64,000 bases of DNA, taken from Isoetes taiwanensis. Its lineage: Eukaryota; Streptophyta; Lycopodiopsida; Isoetales; Isoetaceae. The stretch is taken from assembly GCA_021234155.1 (NCBI GenBank), contig JAJEKV010000003.1:29993166-30057165 (forward strand), given 5' to 3'. The translations under genes and the position numbers were made by a program. The notes below the pieces were generated by a model. That model saw nothing but the letters and a program-made list of their open reading frames with translations. It was not told where the DNA came from and did no database searches. This document shows positions 44,401 through 54,068 of the stretch, in pieces. Positions within the stretch are counted from its first letter, which is position 1. Each line of letters begins with the position of its first letter.

Positions 44401-45020
44401 TAATGCAAACACTTTGATCTAAACCTTGTCCGGAAATTTTGAAAACTGCATGTACATTGGCGATGACTTAGGAAGCCTCACGACAAAAAATCAGAATTTA
44501 ATTCCTTACTATGCATTAATTACGAATTTATGAATGTCTTGCTACTGCCCAACAACAAGCTGCCTAGACCGTTCCAATGCTACCTATTTGATCAGAACTT
44601 TATCCAGAAATTCTAAAAATTTGCCTGTATGCTGGGGATGACCTAGGAAGCCAACTGACAAAAAATCAGAATTTAATTCCATACCATGCATTAATTACGA
44701 ATTTATGAAGCATGAATGCAAAAGAACGCATAACTAAAAAATTCTGCATCGAAAAAAGGTGGAATTTTGACAAGCGGTGCAACGTGCCGGTGCGGACATG
44801 AGAAAAACATTTCACTAGGATATGCAGTGTTGGTGCACGATGAAATAGCTCCGAGTCTTCCAGAGCTCACATGCTGCCACAAAAGTTCTCTTACGAAGGC
44901 CCTGGCGATGGACGAGCAATTTCCCCTCTCCAAAACCATGATTTGGCTCTTCCAATGGACTCAGAATATTGACATTACCCTGGGGACCAACTTTCGTGGC
45001 CAGAAGACCACCCTTGTTCT
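38484..45020. repeat. Tandem array of about 1.13-kb units (about six copies)
   Basis: The marker TTTGATAAGTTCTC begins units at about 38526, 39658, 40791, 41928 and 43143. A sixth copy with this marker deleted starts near 44185 and fades after 44560. Spacing is 1132-1137 bp, except for the unit enlarged to about 1215 by a 78-bp internal duplication near 42820-42900. Units 3 and 4 differ at only a handful of positions. Long open frames on both strands recur with the unit but have no family motif, so I read them as by-products. Two minisatellite monomers (TTTGAGCCTGGGGTGGC) sit at the left border. Diverged relatives lie at 22.9, 27-28.8 and 33.5 kb. Confidence 0.92.
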
Positions 45021-45037
45021 CCAAAAAGAACAAAGTA

Positions 45038-45312
45038 CACTAGACGTCCAGCAGACGTCCCGCGCGACGTCACGTCGCACGCGACGTCACGTCGCACGCG
45101 ACGTCACGTCGCACAAAAGTGACGCACGCGATGCGACGTGGTCGTAGACGTGGCGCACCTGGCATGACAGACTTGCCACGTCACGGTGTCAGACGTCGCA
45201 CCACACGTCGCATGCGACGTGTCTGCGACGTGACGTCGCATTGACGTCGCATGGTGACGTTATTTGCGACGTCACGTCGCACAGACGTCGCAAGCCCACG
45301 TCGCTAAATGTC
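45038..45312 (-). repeat. CACTA subterminal block, right
   Basis: Dense ACGTCGCACGCGACGT-like palindromes and GACGTC motifs, the counterpart of the left block. Confidence 0.8.
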
Positions 45313-45330
45313 CATTCTCTTGTTGTGTAT

Positions 45331-45720
45331 CTACTTTTTAGGAAAAAAACACTTGAAAACTACACTTGAAAACTACAGCTAACTTAAAAAACAACATGTG
45401 TGGACATTTTAAGTTTATTAAAAACCACATATCTACTTTTTAGGAAAAAAACACTTGAAAACTACAGCTAACTTTAAAAACAACATGTAGAAATACATGT
45501 TAATTTCTACGCGTAGATAACTTTAACAAAATTCGCGTAGACTTTTCACAAAAAAAACTACACGTATAAAAGTTTGACTAAAAACTACACGTTGTTTCTA
45601 GCAAATCCGGACAAAAAACAACACATAGTTTTTTGGTGTTGTTTTTCTAGCAAAAAAGACACTGAAAAACAACATGTGGACCCAGTTTTGGGGTGGTAGT
45701 GTGTCTTCAGAAACCTGCCA
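45331..45720. repeat. Right flank of the CACTA insertion, with intact target copy
   Basis: AT-rich DNA with a tandem duplication: CTACTTTTTAGGAAAAAAAC occurs directly after the element (45331) and again from about 45433. The second copy is preceded by TTTATTAAAAACCACATAT as in the left flank of the element. The block ends near GGTGGTAGTGTG (about 45700). Confidence 0.8.
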
Positions 45721-45795
45721 TATGCAAATGTTAGTATTGTATCACAAATGCCAGTTCCATTAAGCCCCTGCTGTATACTAAACGCACCTGGTTAG

Positions 45796-46459
45796 TGAAA
45801 GTGTTGCCCTCCTCGAATCTTGGTGTTGATACCGACCCTTGAGACATATTTGCCCTCCAAGTCTTTGCAAACTCCACATCCATTCCTCTGGCCCAGGAGA
45901 TTATGTCCTTGTCCACACCTATTTCGACCATTTTTCGAATGATCCTAGCCTCGTCTATGGCATTATCCCCGTCATGCTGAGGTCCAGAATGTGCTGCTGC
46001 ATAATTGACCCAACCTTGTGTGTCCAATCTCATGGAATTCCCAGGGCCAATATCAGTGTGTGGCTGTGACTCACCCTCCCTGTTGACCAAGTCCCAGGTC
46101 TTCAATGGTGACCTGATTGTGCTAATGGAGTTTGGGACAGGTCTGACCAGAGGCAGGAAGCCTTCTATGCTAACATCCTACACACCAGCAATGTCTCCCG
46201 AGCATAAGTGGGTATCTTCCAAGCTGCACATAACATGCACTTCCTCTTCACTGTCATGGGCAATTGCATGATCACTCATAACCGGTGTGGTCAATCCACT
46301 AACCTGCTGACCTTCAGGTTCCATGGTGAATGATGTTTTCACTATTGGATCCCTGATTGGACTCAACCCTTGCCTTATTCTCATTCTGTTTCTAACCTCT
46401 AACCTTTTGCTTCTCACCTCATCACTCATTGGCATCTGGAAGCTAAAGACTGCAGCCAC
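45796..46459 (-). pseudogene. C-terminal extension ORF of the jerky-type element
   Basis: A minus-strand frame of about 220 codons runs from 46459 to a TNQ|GTGCGT donor-like site at about 45788, broken by one in-frame stop at 46178. It contains MPMSDEVRSKRLEVRNRMRI and DEARIIRKMVEIGVDKDIIS. No domain is recognised. It overlaps the end of the transposase frame in another frame, so it could be the true C terminus reached through a frameshift, or a host exon. Being acidic and serine-rich in part, it does not look like a catalytic domain. Confidence 0.4.
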
Positions 46460-48309
46460 TCTGAAATGCCACTGGGGTACATGAGTGCTCTAAGTCTAGC
46501 AGTAGAGGCCTCAAATTCTGCTTCAGCCTTCTTCCTATTTTCCCTTTCTTCCCTATTCTGTTGAGCTCTCTTGGCAGCCTCTTGCCTTTCCAATTTCCTT
46601 CTTGTAGTTTCGAGTTTCCTGGCAGCAACTTGCTCATTCCTTAGTCTTGCAGCCTCAGCCCTTCTAGCCCTCTCAGCAGCCAAGGCCTCACATAAGCCAT
46701 CACTAGAGATGTGCACCCTTCCACTTAGGTCTGGGATTAAACCACGATTCCTTGCCCTCGTGGCCTGAGACTGTTGCATGCAGGCCTGTGATGTCCTCAC
46801 GTCTGTAGGGAGCTGCACACATGCATGTGCTGTTTTCATGTCACCAGATGGTACCACATGCTGCTGTGAGGGTCTTAAGGTTGCATCAATGGCCTCATGG
46901 TCCCCATCTCGTGCGCCTTCATCGTAAGATGGATGCACATCATGGCTTACAATGTCCACATTGTGAGGTACATGTTCATGCCCACCAATAGGCTGCTGGC
47001 CACCTTGCTCACCAGCTGGGCGTGGTGCCTCCCATAACTGTTGCAAGTCAACCATGTTGAATTGCTCCAATTCCTCATCATCCAAGTTGGCTGCATCTTC
47101 TTGGCCTCCACTTTGCATAACCTGCTCTATAAGCACTCTACCAAACCTGTCACTTTCCTGGCCTGGCTTAACCTTGTCTGAGTTGAATGGCCAAATCCCA
47201 GTTGCTCTAAACCCTGCCTTGATGTTGCTAGGTGTCAGCCCTGATTCAATGGCCTGTGAAATGAGCTCTGCAATGTCCTCCCTCTTCGGCTCTGTCCTCC
47301 CTTTGCTAACCATGTAAGAAGATCTCAATCTTTTGAAGGCTACCTTGAATGGTGCAAAACATGCAACATCCAAAGGTTGTAACCTATGTGATGTGTGGGG
47401 TGGGAGTAGGGCAAAATGTATGCCCATTTCCTTAGCTGCCAAAATAACTTCCAGCTCCACATGGCTGCCATGGCCATCCAATATTATCAGGTGTGGCCTT
47501 GATGGAGATACTCCACCAGGAACCCTAGCAACAAAATATGACAACCAAGACTTGAACAATTCTGTTGTCATCCAGGCCGAGGGCTGGATAGCTTGAATTG
47601 CCAACTCCTCACATCTGGCAATGTTATCTTGCCTCATCCGAGTACCCCTGAAGATGTATAAATTAGGTATCTTAAACCCTTCAGCATTTACACATTCCCC
47701 ATTCCCTATTGTTCATGACAACCTCATTTACTCTGTTCTCCCCTTTCCTACCTATGATCTTCATGCCCTTCACCTTCCCAGCTTGGATGCCTGTCTCATC
47801 AGCATTCCAGATCCTAGAGGCCGGGAAATCGAACTCGTCGTAGATTTGTCTCAGACCAACATAGAAGTTATCCAGATTCTCTTGTGTCATAGCGCGAGCC
47901 TGAGCAATATCTAATGTCTCTGCACTTCTTAATGCAACCTCTGGATGCCTTTGTTTGAACAGCTTCCACCATTTACTCCTAGGAACCCCGCGAAAGTATG
48001 AGTTGCCCCCCTCCATAGCCATCTGTGCTGCCCTTTCTTTGACAGCCGAGAGAGTAGCCCCCATTCCCTGCACGGCCCTGGAGAGTGCCCAGTTGACTAA
48101 CTCTTCCTCTTGTAGAGTCGTTAGAATTTGTGGATTACCAGTCTGCTTATGAGTTATGCGGCCATACAGCCAGTCCCTTATTGTTGATTCCGGGATTCCA
48201 GACCTTCTAGATGCCTCTCTAACAGATATACCATACTCACTTACCTCATCCAGATGTCTGCCATTTGATCTTCAGTCCACTGCCGATGTTTGCTTGGCCT
48301 TCTTGGCAT
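46426..48309 (-). pseudogene. Jerky/pogo-type DDE transposase, frameshifted
   Basis: Transposases of the Tc1/mariner superfamily (pogo/jerky branch) have an N-terminal helix-turn-helix DNA-binding part and a DDE_1 catalytic domain. The start at 48309 gives MPRRPSKHRQWTEDQMADIW. After a frame break near 48248 comes the helix-turn-helix (VSEYGISVREASRRSGIPES then TIRDWLYG). Next come KWWKLFKQRHPEVALR and RIWNADETGIQ (first Asp), and the frame breaks near 47700, where several codons are missing. The second large frame (403 codons) has LIILDGHGSHVE (second Asp) and HRLQPLDVACFAPFK (third Asp), then GFRATGIWPFN and a coiled, Arg/Glu/Ala-rich tail. All three catalytic aspartates survive, but at least two frameshifts make it inactive. 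Confidence 0.88.
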
Positions 48310-48895
48310 TGTGGGAGATGCAGCACTAATTTGTGGAAACCATGTCTGTTATCGTGCTTCTCACAGCCTAATATCGATAAGCTTGAAATTTGGAAGTTGA
48401 AGTTGCCTTTTATTCTGTTGGGAGCCATAGCGGGAGCTTGGTATTCAAATTGGGCTTCGATAATCGAGTGCTCTGGAATGGGCGCGAATTCAAGCAAGGG
48501 GCATTGAATTCTACTTTCGAATCGATATGATCAGTATTCTTAATACAGCCACGAGTGTGAACATCTGTTCCACAATTGTGGACACCAATTACACGATGGC
48601 GGGAAGCAGGGCTTCACGCAATGAGAACAGATGCACGACAACTGGCAACTGGACTAACGCATCGCGTAGCTCTGTCGCAGTTGCAGGCACCAGTTGCACG
48701 ACAGCGGGGCACAGGGCTAACGCATAACGACCAGGCCATAACGGCCACAGGACGTCCACATAATGTCAACGGGTCACACATGTGGTGAAGCCGAGCTTTG
48801 GGCCAGTCGGCATGACACATGGCGATGTCGCGTGGGTGCGACGGGGGGGTGAATCGTGCTCCGAGGGACAGTCACGATAGGAGGCAACCATACCC
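48310..48895. other. No supported gene; small GC-richer repeats
   Basis: Between 48580 and 48740 diverged repeats around CACCAGTTGCACGACAGCGG and GGGCTAACGCAT appear. Frames on both strands reflect these. A minus-strand frame at 48246-48497 overlaps the transposase start and is not recognised. Confidence 0.35.
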
Positions 48896-49103
48896 TAAAA
48901 TAATGAGCGTTTTTTTGAAAATTTTACAGAAATACGCCAAGTTTTCAGGACAACCTAAGCCTTTCGTATCATATTGTACTACAAAATTGGAAATATGAGC
49001 ACATTACCATAAGATCATCTTACTTAGAATCAAACTTTACAAAATATAGCTTCTCAGGATTTCCATCACCAAAGTTAACTCTTTTGCTTGTAACTTGGGC
49101 AGT
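48896..49103 (-). pseudogene. Partial copy of the HSPA12-like gene 3' end
   Basis: The segment repeats the 3' end of the HSP70-like gene 0.8 kb away. Its last codons, on the minus strand before 49020, read RVNFGDGNPEKLYFVKFDS, against RVNFGNGKPERLYFVKFDS in the intact gene. The 3' flank (GCCAAGTTTTCAGGACAAC and following) is shared as well. Similarity stops upstream at about 49103, so only the last ~25 codons and the 3' flank are duplicated. A tandem duplication truncated by later change is the simplest explanation. Confidence 0.85.
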
Positions 49104-49799
49104 TTGTTAAGCCCAATTGGGGCACAAGGGCTCCTCCACCTTGTTTTCTTCGCAGCTTGCCCTGTTTTTTGCAGGCCATGGTTGGAGGCCATCTTTCTTG
49201 GTGGGGATGTCTGCCACAAGTTGAAGCCCTGTTTTTCCTTTTGCATCAACCGTGTGGGTCTAGGACGGGGGATTTGTTGGAGGTGCCTTAAGTTGGCAGC
49301 CGATTGTGCTCTGGCCCATTCAATCCCGGAAGGTGTTAGGTTTCATGGCCATAGCTCAGAGAGCAACCTTGTCAAGCTTTCTGCCTCTCCAACAATGGCA
49401 TACAGACCTGATACGCCAACCATGTAAAAGAAGCGTGGTTCTAACTTATCAAATAATTTGGTGTTGTTAAAACTTTAGTTCTGCATGGTGTAATCTTGCT
49501 GCACCATTGATTTGTGCAAGAGATTCTGACCTTTGATGTAAAAGATTTGGTGGAATCTCCAATAATCTAAAGGTCCAGAATTACCAATGCAAAAATGAAC
49601 CATAAAAAACCACAAATGAACCGTACGAAAACACGTGACATCTTCAAAGACCCAATAAATCGTACAACATACCAACGGTAATATAATGAGGATTTTCTTG
49701 AAAATTTTACCAACTAAAAGCCAAGTTTTCAGGACAACGTAAGCCTTTCGTATCATATTGTGCTACAAAATTGGAATATGAGCACAGGATCGTAAGATC
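49104..49799. other. Spacer between HSPA12-like gene and its partial copy
   Basis: No independent gene recognised. Plus-strand frame 49095-49427 has no motif. The part from about 49676 is the 3' flank of the intact gene and matches 48896 onward. Confidence 0.4.
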
Positions 49800-51617
49800 T
49801 TAATTAGAATCAAATTTTACAAAATATAGCCTCTCAGGCTTTCCATTACCAAAGTTAACTCTTCTGCCTGTAACTTCAATGGTACTCTTTCCAAAATACA
49901 TCTTCACTTCAATCTTCCGCTTCTTGTCTAGATGCAAATCCTGAGAAATATCCATGGCATAGCTATTTTCCTTAACGCACCCTTTGTCTGTTGTATAAGC
50001 TGGACACTGTTCTCTATGGGAAGAAAACATACTAAATATTAGTTCCGTTTGCTGATGATCAGAAGGATGAAAGGTATGCTTATGGGAATAATCAACCGGA
50101 ATAGACTGATCTTTTTCCACATATGTGCGGAAGACGTTAAGACATTTCAGTTTCCCATCATCACTTATCCGCATGTGGCTTGGAGGATCGCCATGTTGAA
50201 AACCTCTCCAGATTCTTATCCCATAGTATTTCTTTGATCTTCTAGCCATGACAAGGTCTGATTGGAAACCAAATTTAACTGCACCATGTAAAATCGCACT
50301 TGCTGGGCTAACCGGAACAATAATCCTGTCCACGTTCCCTCCAAACTCCTCCTTTATTTCGTTTACCATGTAACTATTTTCTGACAAGCCTCCAACTATC
50401 AGTAAACACTTGCATTTATCTTTTCCTTGTAAGGATCCCAACTGTTTGTGGATCAGATCAAGTGTCTTCTCTACTTCTGTATCAAAAAATTCCCGCATTG
50501 CTTCTGGAGATAGATCCAGTTCATCATATTTATCATCTGGTTTATAAATCCGCTTTGATCGATCCGATTTCTTCCAAGCAGATGCAAGCTTTGATGGTAA
50601 CTCCCAACCAATTCCATCCGGCGAGCTAGAACCTGTAAAGCAGCATTTTTTATCAAGCCACCACTTTAAAACATTGAGAAAATATTTGGGGTTCTGCAAT
50701 ATAAAATCCTTGAAACAGTCAATTTCCTGGTGCAGATAATTAAAAAAATTCTCGTCCACAAATGTACCACCGCCCATTTCACCACAGCTTATTGCAGCTT
50801 CTTGAACTTGACAAAGCTTGGAATTTACTACTTGGTGCAGAACTAAATCAATGGTGCCGCCGCCTATATCCACAACCATGAACTTATCACCAGATTTTAG
50901 AGGAACCTCGTGCAATTTTTCCTGGCAATACATAGAAGCAGCTTCTGGTTCAAGGACTATGCGTAGAGGATGTGGGCTGGAGCCATTGTCGTTGCAGTAT
51001 TTCCCTTGGATCATTCCCGCCATTTCACAGCATATTTTCATTCTCTGCTTTGCATTTTCATCCCATATTGCAGGCACTGTTACACACCACTGAACATTAG
51101 ATTTCTTAAAATGATTGCCATACTTTTCCTTGAGATGTTCCAAAGCAAATTCAGACATGCCCCTCAGATAGTCGGAAATCAGTTTCTCTGCCGACAAACC
51201 ATAAGGAAGATTTTCAGCAACATAATCAGGCGCTAGCATAAGCTTGAACTTGGTAATAAAATAGCCGACATTATTTTGCTTCCCGGGTATCTGCACAGTC
51301 TGGATAAAACCATCTTGCTTCGTATTCGGGCCACAGATTTCGTAGGTTTTAGTTTGGCCCGGTTTAAGGTGCTGCAGAGCTTTGGTATACTGAACCAGAG
51401 CAGGCCATCCCCATGCTTGGAGCTCTAAGGAGATCCCAGATCCGGCAGGGGCATAGAAAAGGCTTGACTGTGTCTTGCAGTATAACCTTCCTCCTGCTTC
51501 ATCCCAAGAGGGCCAATTCTCAATACATTGAACCTCTGTAGGATTAGCACAATGGGCAAAGGAGAAACCGGAGTAAGTAGTTCCAAAATCTACACCAACA
51601 ACTACTGCCGGATCCAT
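49800..51617 (-). CDS. HSP70-superfamily protein of the HSPA12 type, intact, intronless
   Basis: An uninterrupted 605-codon frame. HSPA12 proteins are atypical HSP70s: they keep the actin-like ATPase fold and lack the canonical substrate-binding domain. Visible motifs are VGVDFGTTYSGF (residues 8-18, phosphate loop 1), VTVPAIWDENAKQRM (about 179-193), LRIVLEPEAASMYC (218-231), VVDIGGGTIDLVL (248-260, phosphate loop 2), GEMGGGTFVDENF (279-291) and LLIVGGLSENSYM (405-417, adenosine motif), then PVSPASAILHGAVKFG (435-450). The last 150 residues are a beta-rich tail without the HSP70 lid. The Met at 51617 directly precedes the VVVGVDFG strand, as in the family, so the start is convincing. A partial copy of its 3' end lies 0.7 kb downstream. 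The lack of introns could be ancestral or indicate a retrocopy. The client and role in plants are not known to me. Confidence 0.93.
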   Translation of the reverse strand: MDPAVVVGVDFGTTYSGFSFAHCANPTEVQCIENWPSWDEAGGRLYCKTQSSLFYAPAGSGISLELQAWGWPALVQYTKALQHLKPGQTKTYEICGPNTKQDGFIQTVQIPGKQNNVGYFITKFKLMLAPDYVAENLPYGLSAEKLISDYLRGMSEFALEHLKEKYGNHFKKSNVQWCVTVPAIWDENAKQRMKICCEMAGMIQGKYCNDNGSSPHPLRIVLEPEAASMYCQEKLHEVPLKSGDKFMVVDIGGGTIDLVLHQVVNSKLCQVQEAAISCGEMGGGTFVDENFFNYLHQEIDCFKDFILQNPKYFLNVLKWWLDKKCCFTGSSSPDGIGWELPSKLASAWKKSDRSKRIYKPDDKYDELDLSPEAMREFFDTEVEKTLDLIHKQLGSLQGKDKCKCLLIVGGLSENSYMVNEIKEEFGGNVDRIIVPVSPASAILHGAVKFGFQSDLVMARRSKKYYGIRIWRGFQHGDPPSHMRISDDGKLKCLNVFRTYVEKDQSIPVDYSHKHTFHPSDHQQTELIFSMFSSHREQCPAYTTDKGCVKENSYAMDISQDLHLDKKRKIEVKMYFGKSTIEVTGRRVNFGNGKPERLYFVKFDSN

Positions 51618-52164
51618 CTTATATCTGAACCTGTGAAAGACCAGCGAAATCGAAGAAATTGAGCCAAACCAAAGCCCAGCGAGATCAAAGAAGGCTAGAA
51701 TGCCGCCTGTAAGCTTAACTTAGTAAGCTTTGGCGCGTCAAGGAAAATCGTAGAGGTTTGATTTTCTGACACCTATCTTTCCCGCAAAAACTAGTTCTGT
51801 ACGTACTATCACTTCCTCCGCCCAATTGATTAATTTTTGACGACTGATTGAATGAATCTTCAGTACGTCGAGCTAGGCCTAGCAGATTAGAGTGAAAGCC
51901 TATGGCCGCCCGTCCGTTTAAAGTTTTTTTTTACCCAATCACAGGTCTTCATTTTACCCGTCCGTTTAAAAAATTATTGCACAATCCACAGGTCTCCATT
52001 TTACGATTCCGGGCAGTGTGCAACACAGGCTTCACTAATCCGATTAAGTAAAAAGTTCCGGTCCAAATGAAATACTCTATCATATACCGCGGGTAAAAAA
52101 AATGGCGTATAAGAATTTGTGCCGGTTGAAACCATAGGTCATACGATTTTTTCCTATTATTTTT
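51618..52164. other. Upstream region of the HSPA12-like gene; repeats
   Basis: Contains the second copy of the dispersed repeat of 3412 (51834-51883: TTTTTGACGACTGATT through GTCGAGCTAGGCC). Also holds a two-copy direct repeat with about 51-bp step around CCCGTCCGTTTAAA and CACAGGTCTCCATTTTAC (51909-52003). No gene. Confidence 0.5.
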
Positions 52165-52300
52165 TGCACATGTAGGATTTTTTGGGTTGCCCTAAGAGGG
52201 CAAGCCCTTGTGAATGTGGGTTTATGGCATGTTCCAAGTATATGTTAGCATATGTCAGGAATATGCCAATGACTGCTCCAAACTTGCTGTAGGGTGTAAA
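52165..52300 (-). repeat. Double-hairpin dispersed element, copy 3 (inverted)
   Basis: On the minus strand it reads GTTTGGAGCAGTCATT, GGCATATTCCTGACATATGC and its imperfect inverse, the AAACCCACA spacer, GGGCTTGCCCTCTTAGGGCA and an A run, matching copy 1 in order. It sits just before the sHSP fragment and may have replaced its 5' part. Confidence 0.7.
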
Positions 52301-52378
52301 CTGGCGGTCATTGCCGTTCTTGGGCATCCATTTCGAAACCGACTAACAAGTGCAAATGAGAGCTCCCACATCCTACCT

Positions 52379-53007
52379 CATCCTACCGCTCAAAAATATG
52401 TCCAAGATTCTATTGCCATGCTAGAACTCCAGTAGATGTCAAGGAAAATGCTACTTCATATGTCTTTATAGCTGATATGCCCGGCCTTACAAGTTCTGAT
52501 ATCCAGGTATAGCGCATTTTTCGCCTTTATTTTTCCCCTTTTTCCTTCGCTTTCTATTCCTCTGTGAAGAAGATTCTGGGTAGTCTTCTATTCCTGTTGA
52601 AAACCTTGTTTCTTATGCATATGTTATATTTAGTTCCTAGTTCTAATAATGCCGAAACGTTTTTGTGCACCTTTAATGATTTTATCGTGTTGTCTACTTT
52701 CTTCATATTTTATGCTTAATTTTTGATGCTGATTGTTTGAATGGGTTTGTAGGTTCAGGTGGAAAATGAGAAAACATTGTCAATCAGTGGCAAGAGAAAG
52801 CGGGAAGAGAAATCAGAAGATGAAGATGGCAAGTATATTAGGATGGAAAGGCAACCTGCTAAGTTTATGCGCAAGTTTACTCTGCCAAGAGATGCTAATA
52901 CTGACAAGATTAGTGCTAGTTGTAAAGATGGGATCCTTACAATTACAGTTCAAAAGGTCGCTCCTGAACCAGAAAAACCCAAGGTTATTGAAATTCCTGT
53001 TAGCTAA
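52379..53007 (+). pseudogene. Cytosolic class II small heat-shock protein, 5'-truncated and frameshifted
   Basis: Class II sHSPs are cytosolic holdases with an alpha-crystallin domain. The first part reads [12 protein letters not shown], then a one-base shift near 52431, then [20 protein letters not shown] and LTSSDIQ at the donor (intron 52507-52752). The second exon, 52753-53007, continues [40 protein letters not shown] and [20 protein letters not shown] to a stop. The DGILT motif is the class II form of the crystallin GVLT motif. The usual N-terminal ~40 residues are not found upstream, where the double-hairpin repeat lies. The crystallin domain itself is intact in sequence. It could be a recently broken gene, or the shift could be a sequencing error. 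Confidence 0.82.
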
Positions 53008-53112
53008 AGAGCATTAGGAGAAGTCCACCTTCAGCCATAGATTTGATATTTAGTTTCTCAGCACTTTGAGCACTAGTTTGATGTATAGCAGAGGTTTTCT
53101 TGATATAATGTT

Positions 53113-53418
53113 TTGGAGCATTGGAAAGAATATCAGCACGAACAAGTGCACGCATTTTCCAGCAATGAAACCATCTTAGAGCAGCAATTGCATGAAGTTT
53201 CCAGCAAAGAAACCATAATAGGACTGCAAATGCATGAATTTTCCAGCAATGAAACCTTTGTAGAACAGGAGCAACTGCACGAACATGAAGCACCTATGCT
53301 AGAGCATGAGCAAGAACACTCCAGCACGGACTCTGTAGTGCCTCTTACAGAGCCACACTTGCAACTTATTCCAGCCTTGGAAACTATTTCGCCATTGCAT
53401 GTAATTCCAGTGCTATAA
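53113..53418 (+). other. ORF with three 14-residue repeats, downstream of the sHSP
   Basis: A frame of about 100 codons without a good ATG contains HAFSSNETILEQQL and two variants, each encoded by a 42-bp unit (53149, 53191, 53233), then a His/Glu-rich stretch. I do not recognise it. It lies 100 bases after the sHSP stop and could be part of its 3' region with a minisatellite. Confidence 0.3.
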
Positions 53419-53886
53419 ACAAGGGCCACTTAGGACAGATTTAATCATGTATACCAACTCTTACTGGTTCTTTCTCTTCATCAGATAGCAGAACTTCAGT
53501 AGCGAAATCCATGTAAGTGTGCAAAGCATTACATGCATAACTTTGCTATAAAAAATCCCTTTGCTGACAATTTCATTGATATATATTTGCAGCTTTCTTT
53601 TTCCACTATGTGAGATACTCTCGACAACTTTACAATATGTTTTCTTCATATACCTCATCACAAAATGTCATTCGCCCAAGAGCCCAGCATGCACTGCCCT
53701 GCACATAACATTCTCAGTGATGTTTTTCAATTAAATCCGCCCAGCCTTTCTGCAAGCACCAAGCCTTTCTGCAAAACCACACAATTTGTACCACGGAGCA
53801 AAAACGGAAGCTAAGAAACAACTCTTTTTCCAGCTGAAGTTAATCAAAGTTCTTCATTCTATTTAACATCTACTGATATCATTCTG
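53419..53886. other. No supported gene
   Basis: Non-coding; nothing recognisable. Confidence 0.4.
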
Positions 53887-54068
53887 GTCATGGGAACATA
53901 TGGCTGTTGTGCATCAGAGTATGCAATGACTGGCCAATTGATTTTGAGATCTGATGTATACAGTTTTGGGGTTGTATTACTTGAAATGATCACTGGCAGA
54001 AAAGCAATTGATAATGCTCGTCTAGCGGGGGAACACAATTTAGTTGCTTGAGTATGGTTCCCTTCTTC
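53887..54068 (+). pseudogene. PBS1-like receptor-like cytoplasmic kinase fragment
   Basis: RLCK-VII kinases relay signals from immune receptors. The frame reads [40 protein letters not shown] and [14 protein letters not shown], then a stop. [13 protein letters not shown] and [19 protein letters not shown] are the activation-loop end and subdomains VIII-IX of this family. The APE motif is changed to ASE, and the usual Trp after VA is a stop codon. About 55 codons are recognisable without neighbouring kinase exons. A relic. Confidence 0.9.

Larger units (their letters stand above)
36317..45327. mobile_element. Complete CACTA-like element, 9.0 kb, carrying a satellite array
   Basis: The left end CACAACAAGAAAAGGGTCAT and the right end read on the minus strand, CACAACAAGAGAATGGACAT, continue to TTAGCGACG and match at 26 of 29 positions. 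TAT precedes the left end (36314-36316) and follows the right end (45328-45330), the 3-bp duplication of CACTA elements. An adjacent duplicate of the target (45414-45442) reads CCACATATCTACTTTTTAGG with a single TAT, so it shows the empty site. Termini begin CACAA rather than the usual CACTA but share the following CAAGAAAA. CGTCGC-rich subterminal blocks lie inside both ends. No CACTA transposase is evident, so it is probably non-autonomous. Confidence 0.88.

Noticed and set aside
50049-51236. Plus-strand frames over the HSPA12-like gene
   Set aside because: Antisense shadows of a clearly conserved minus-strand coding region.
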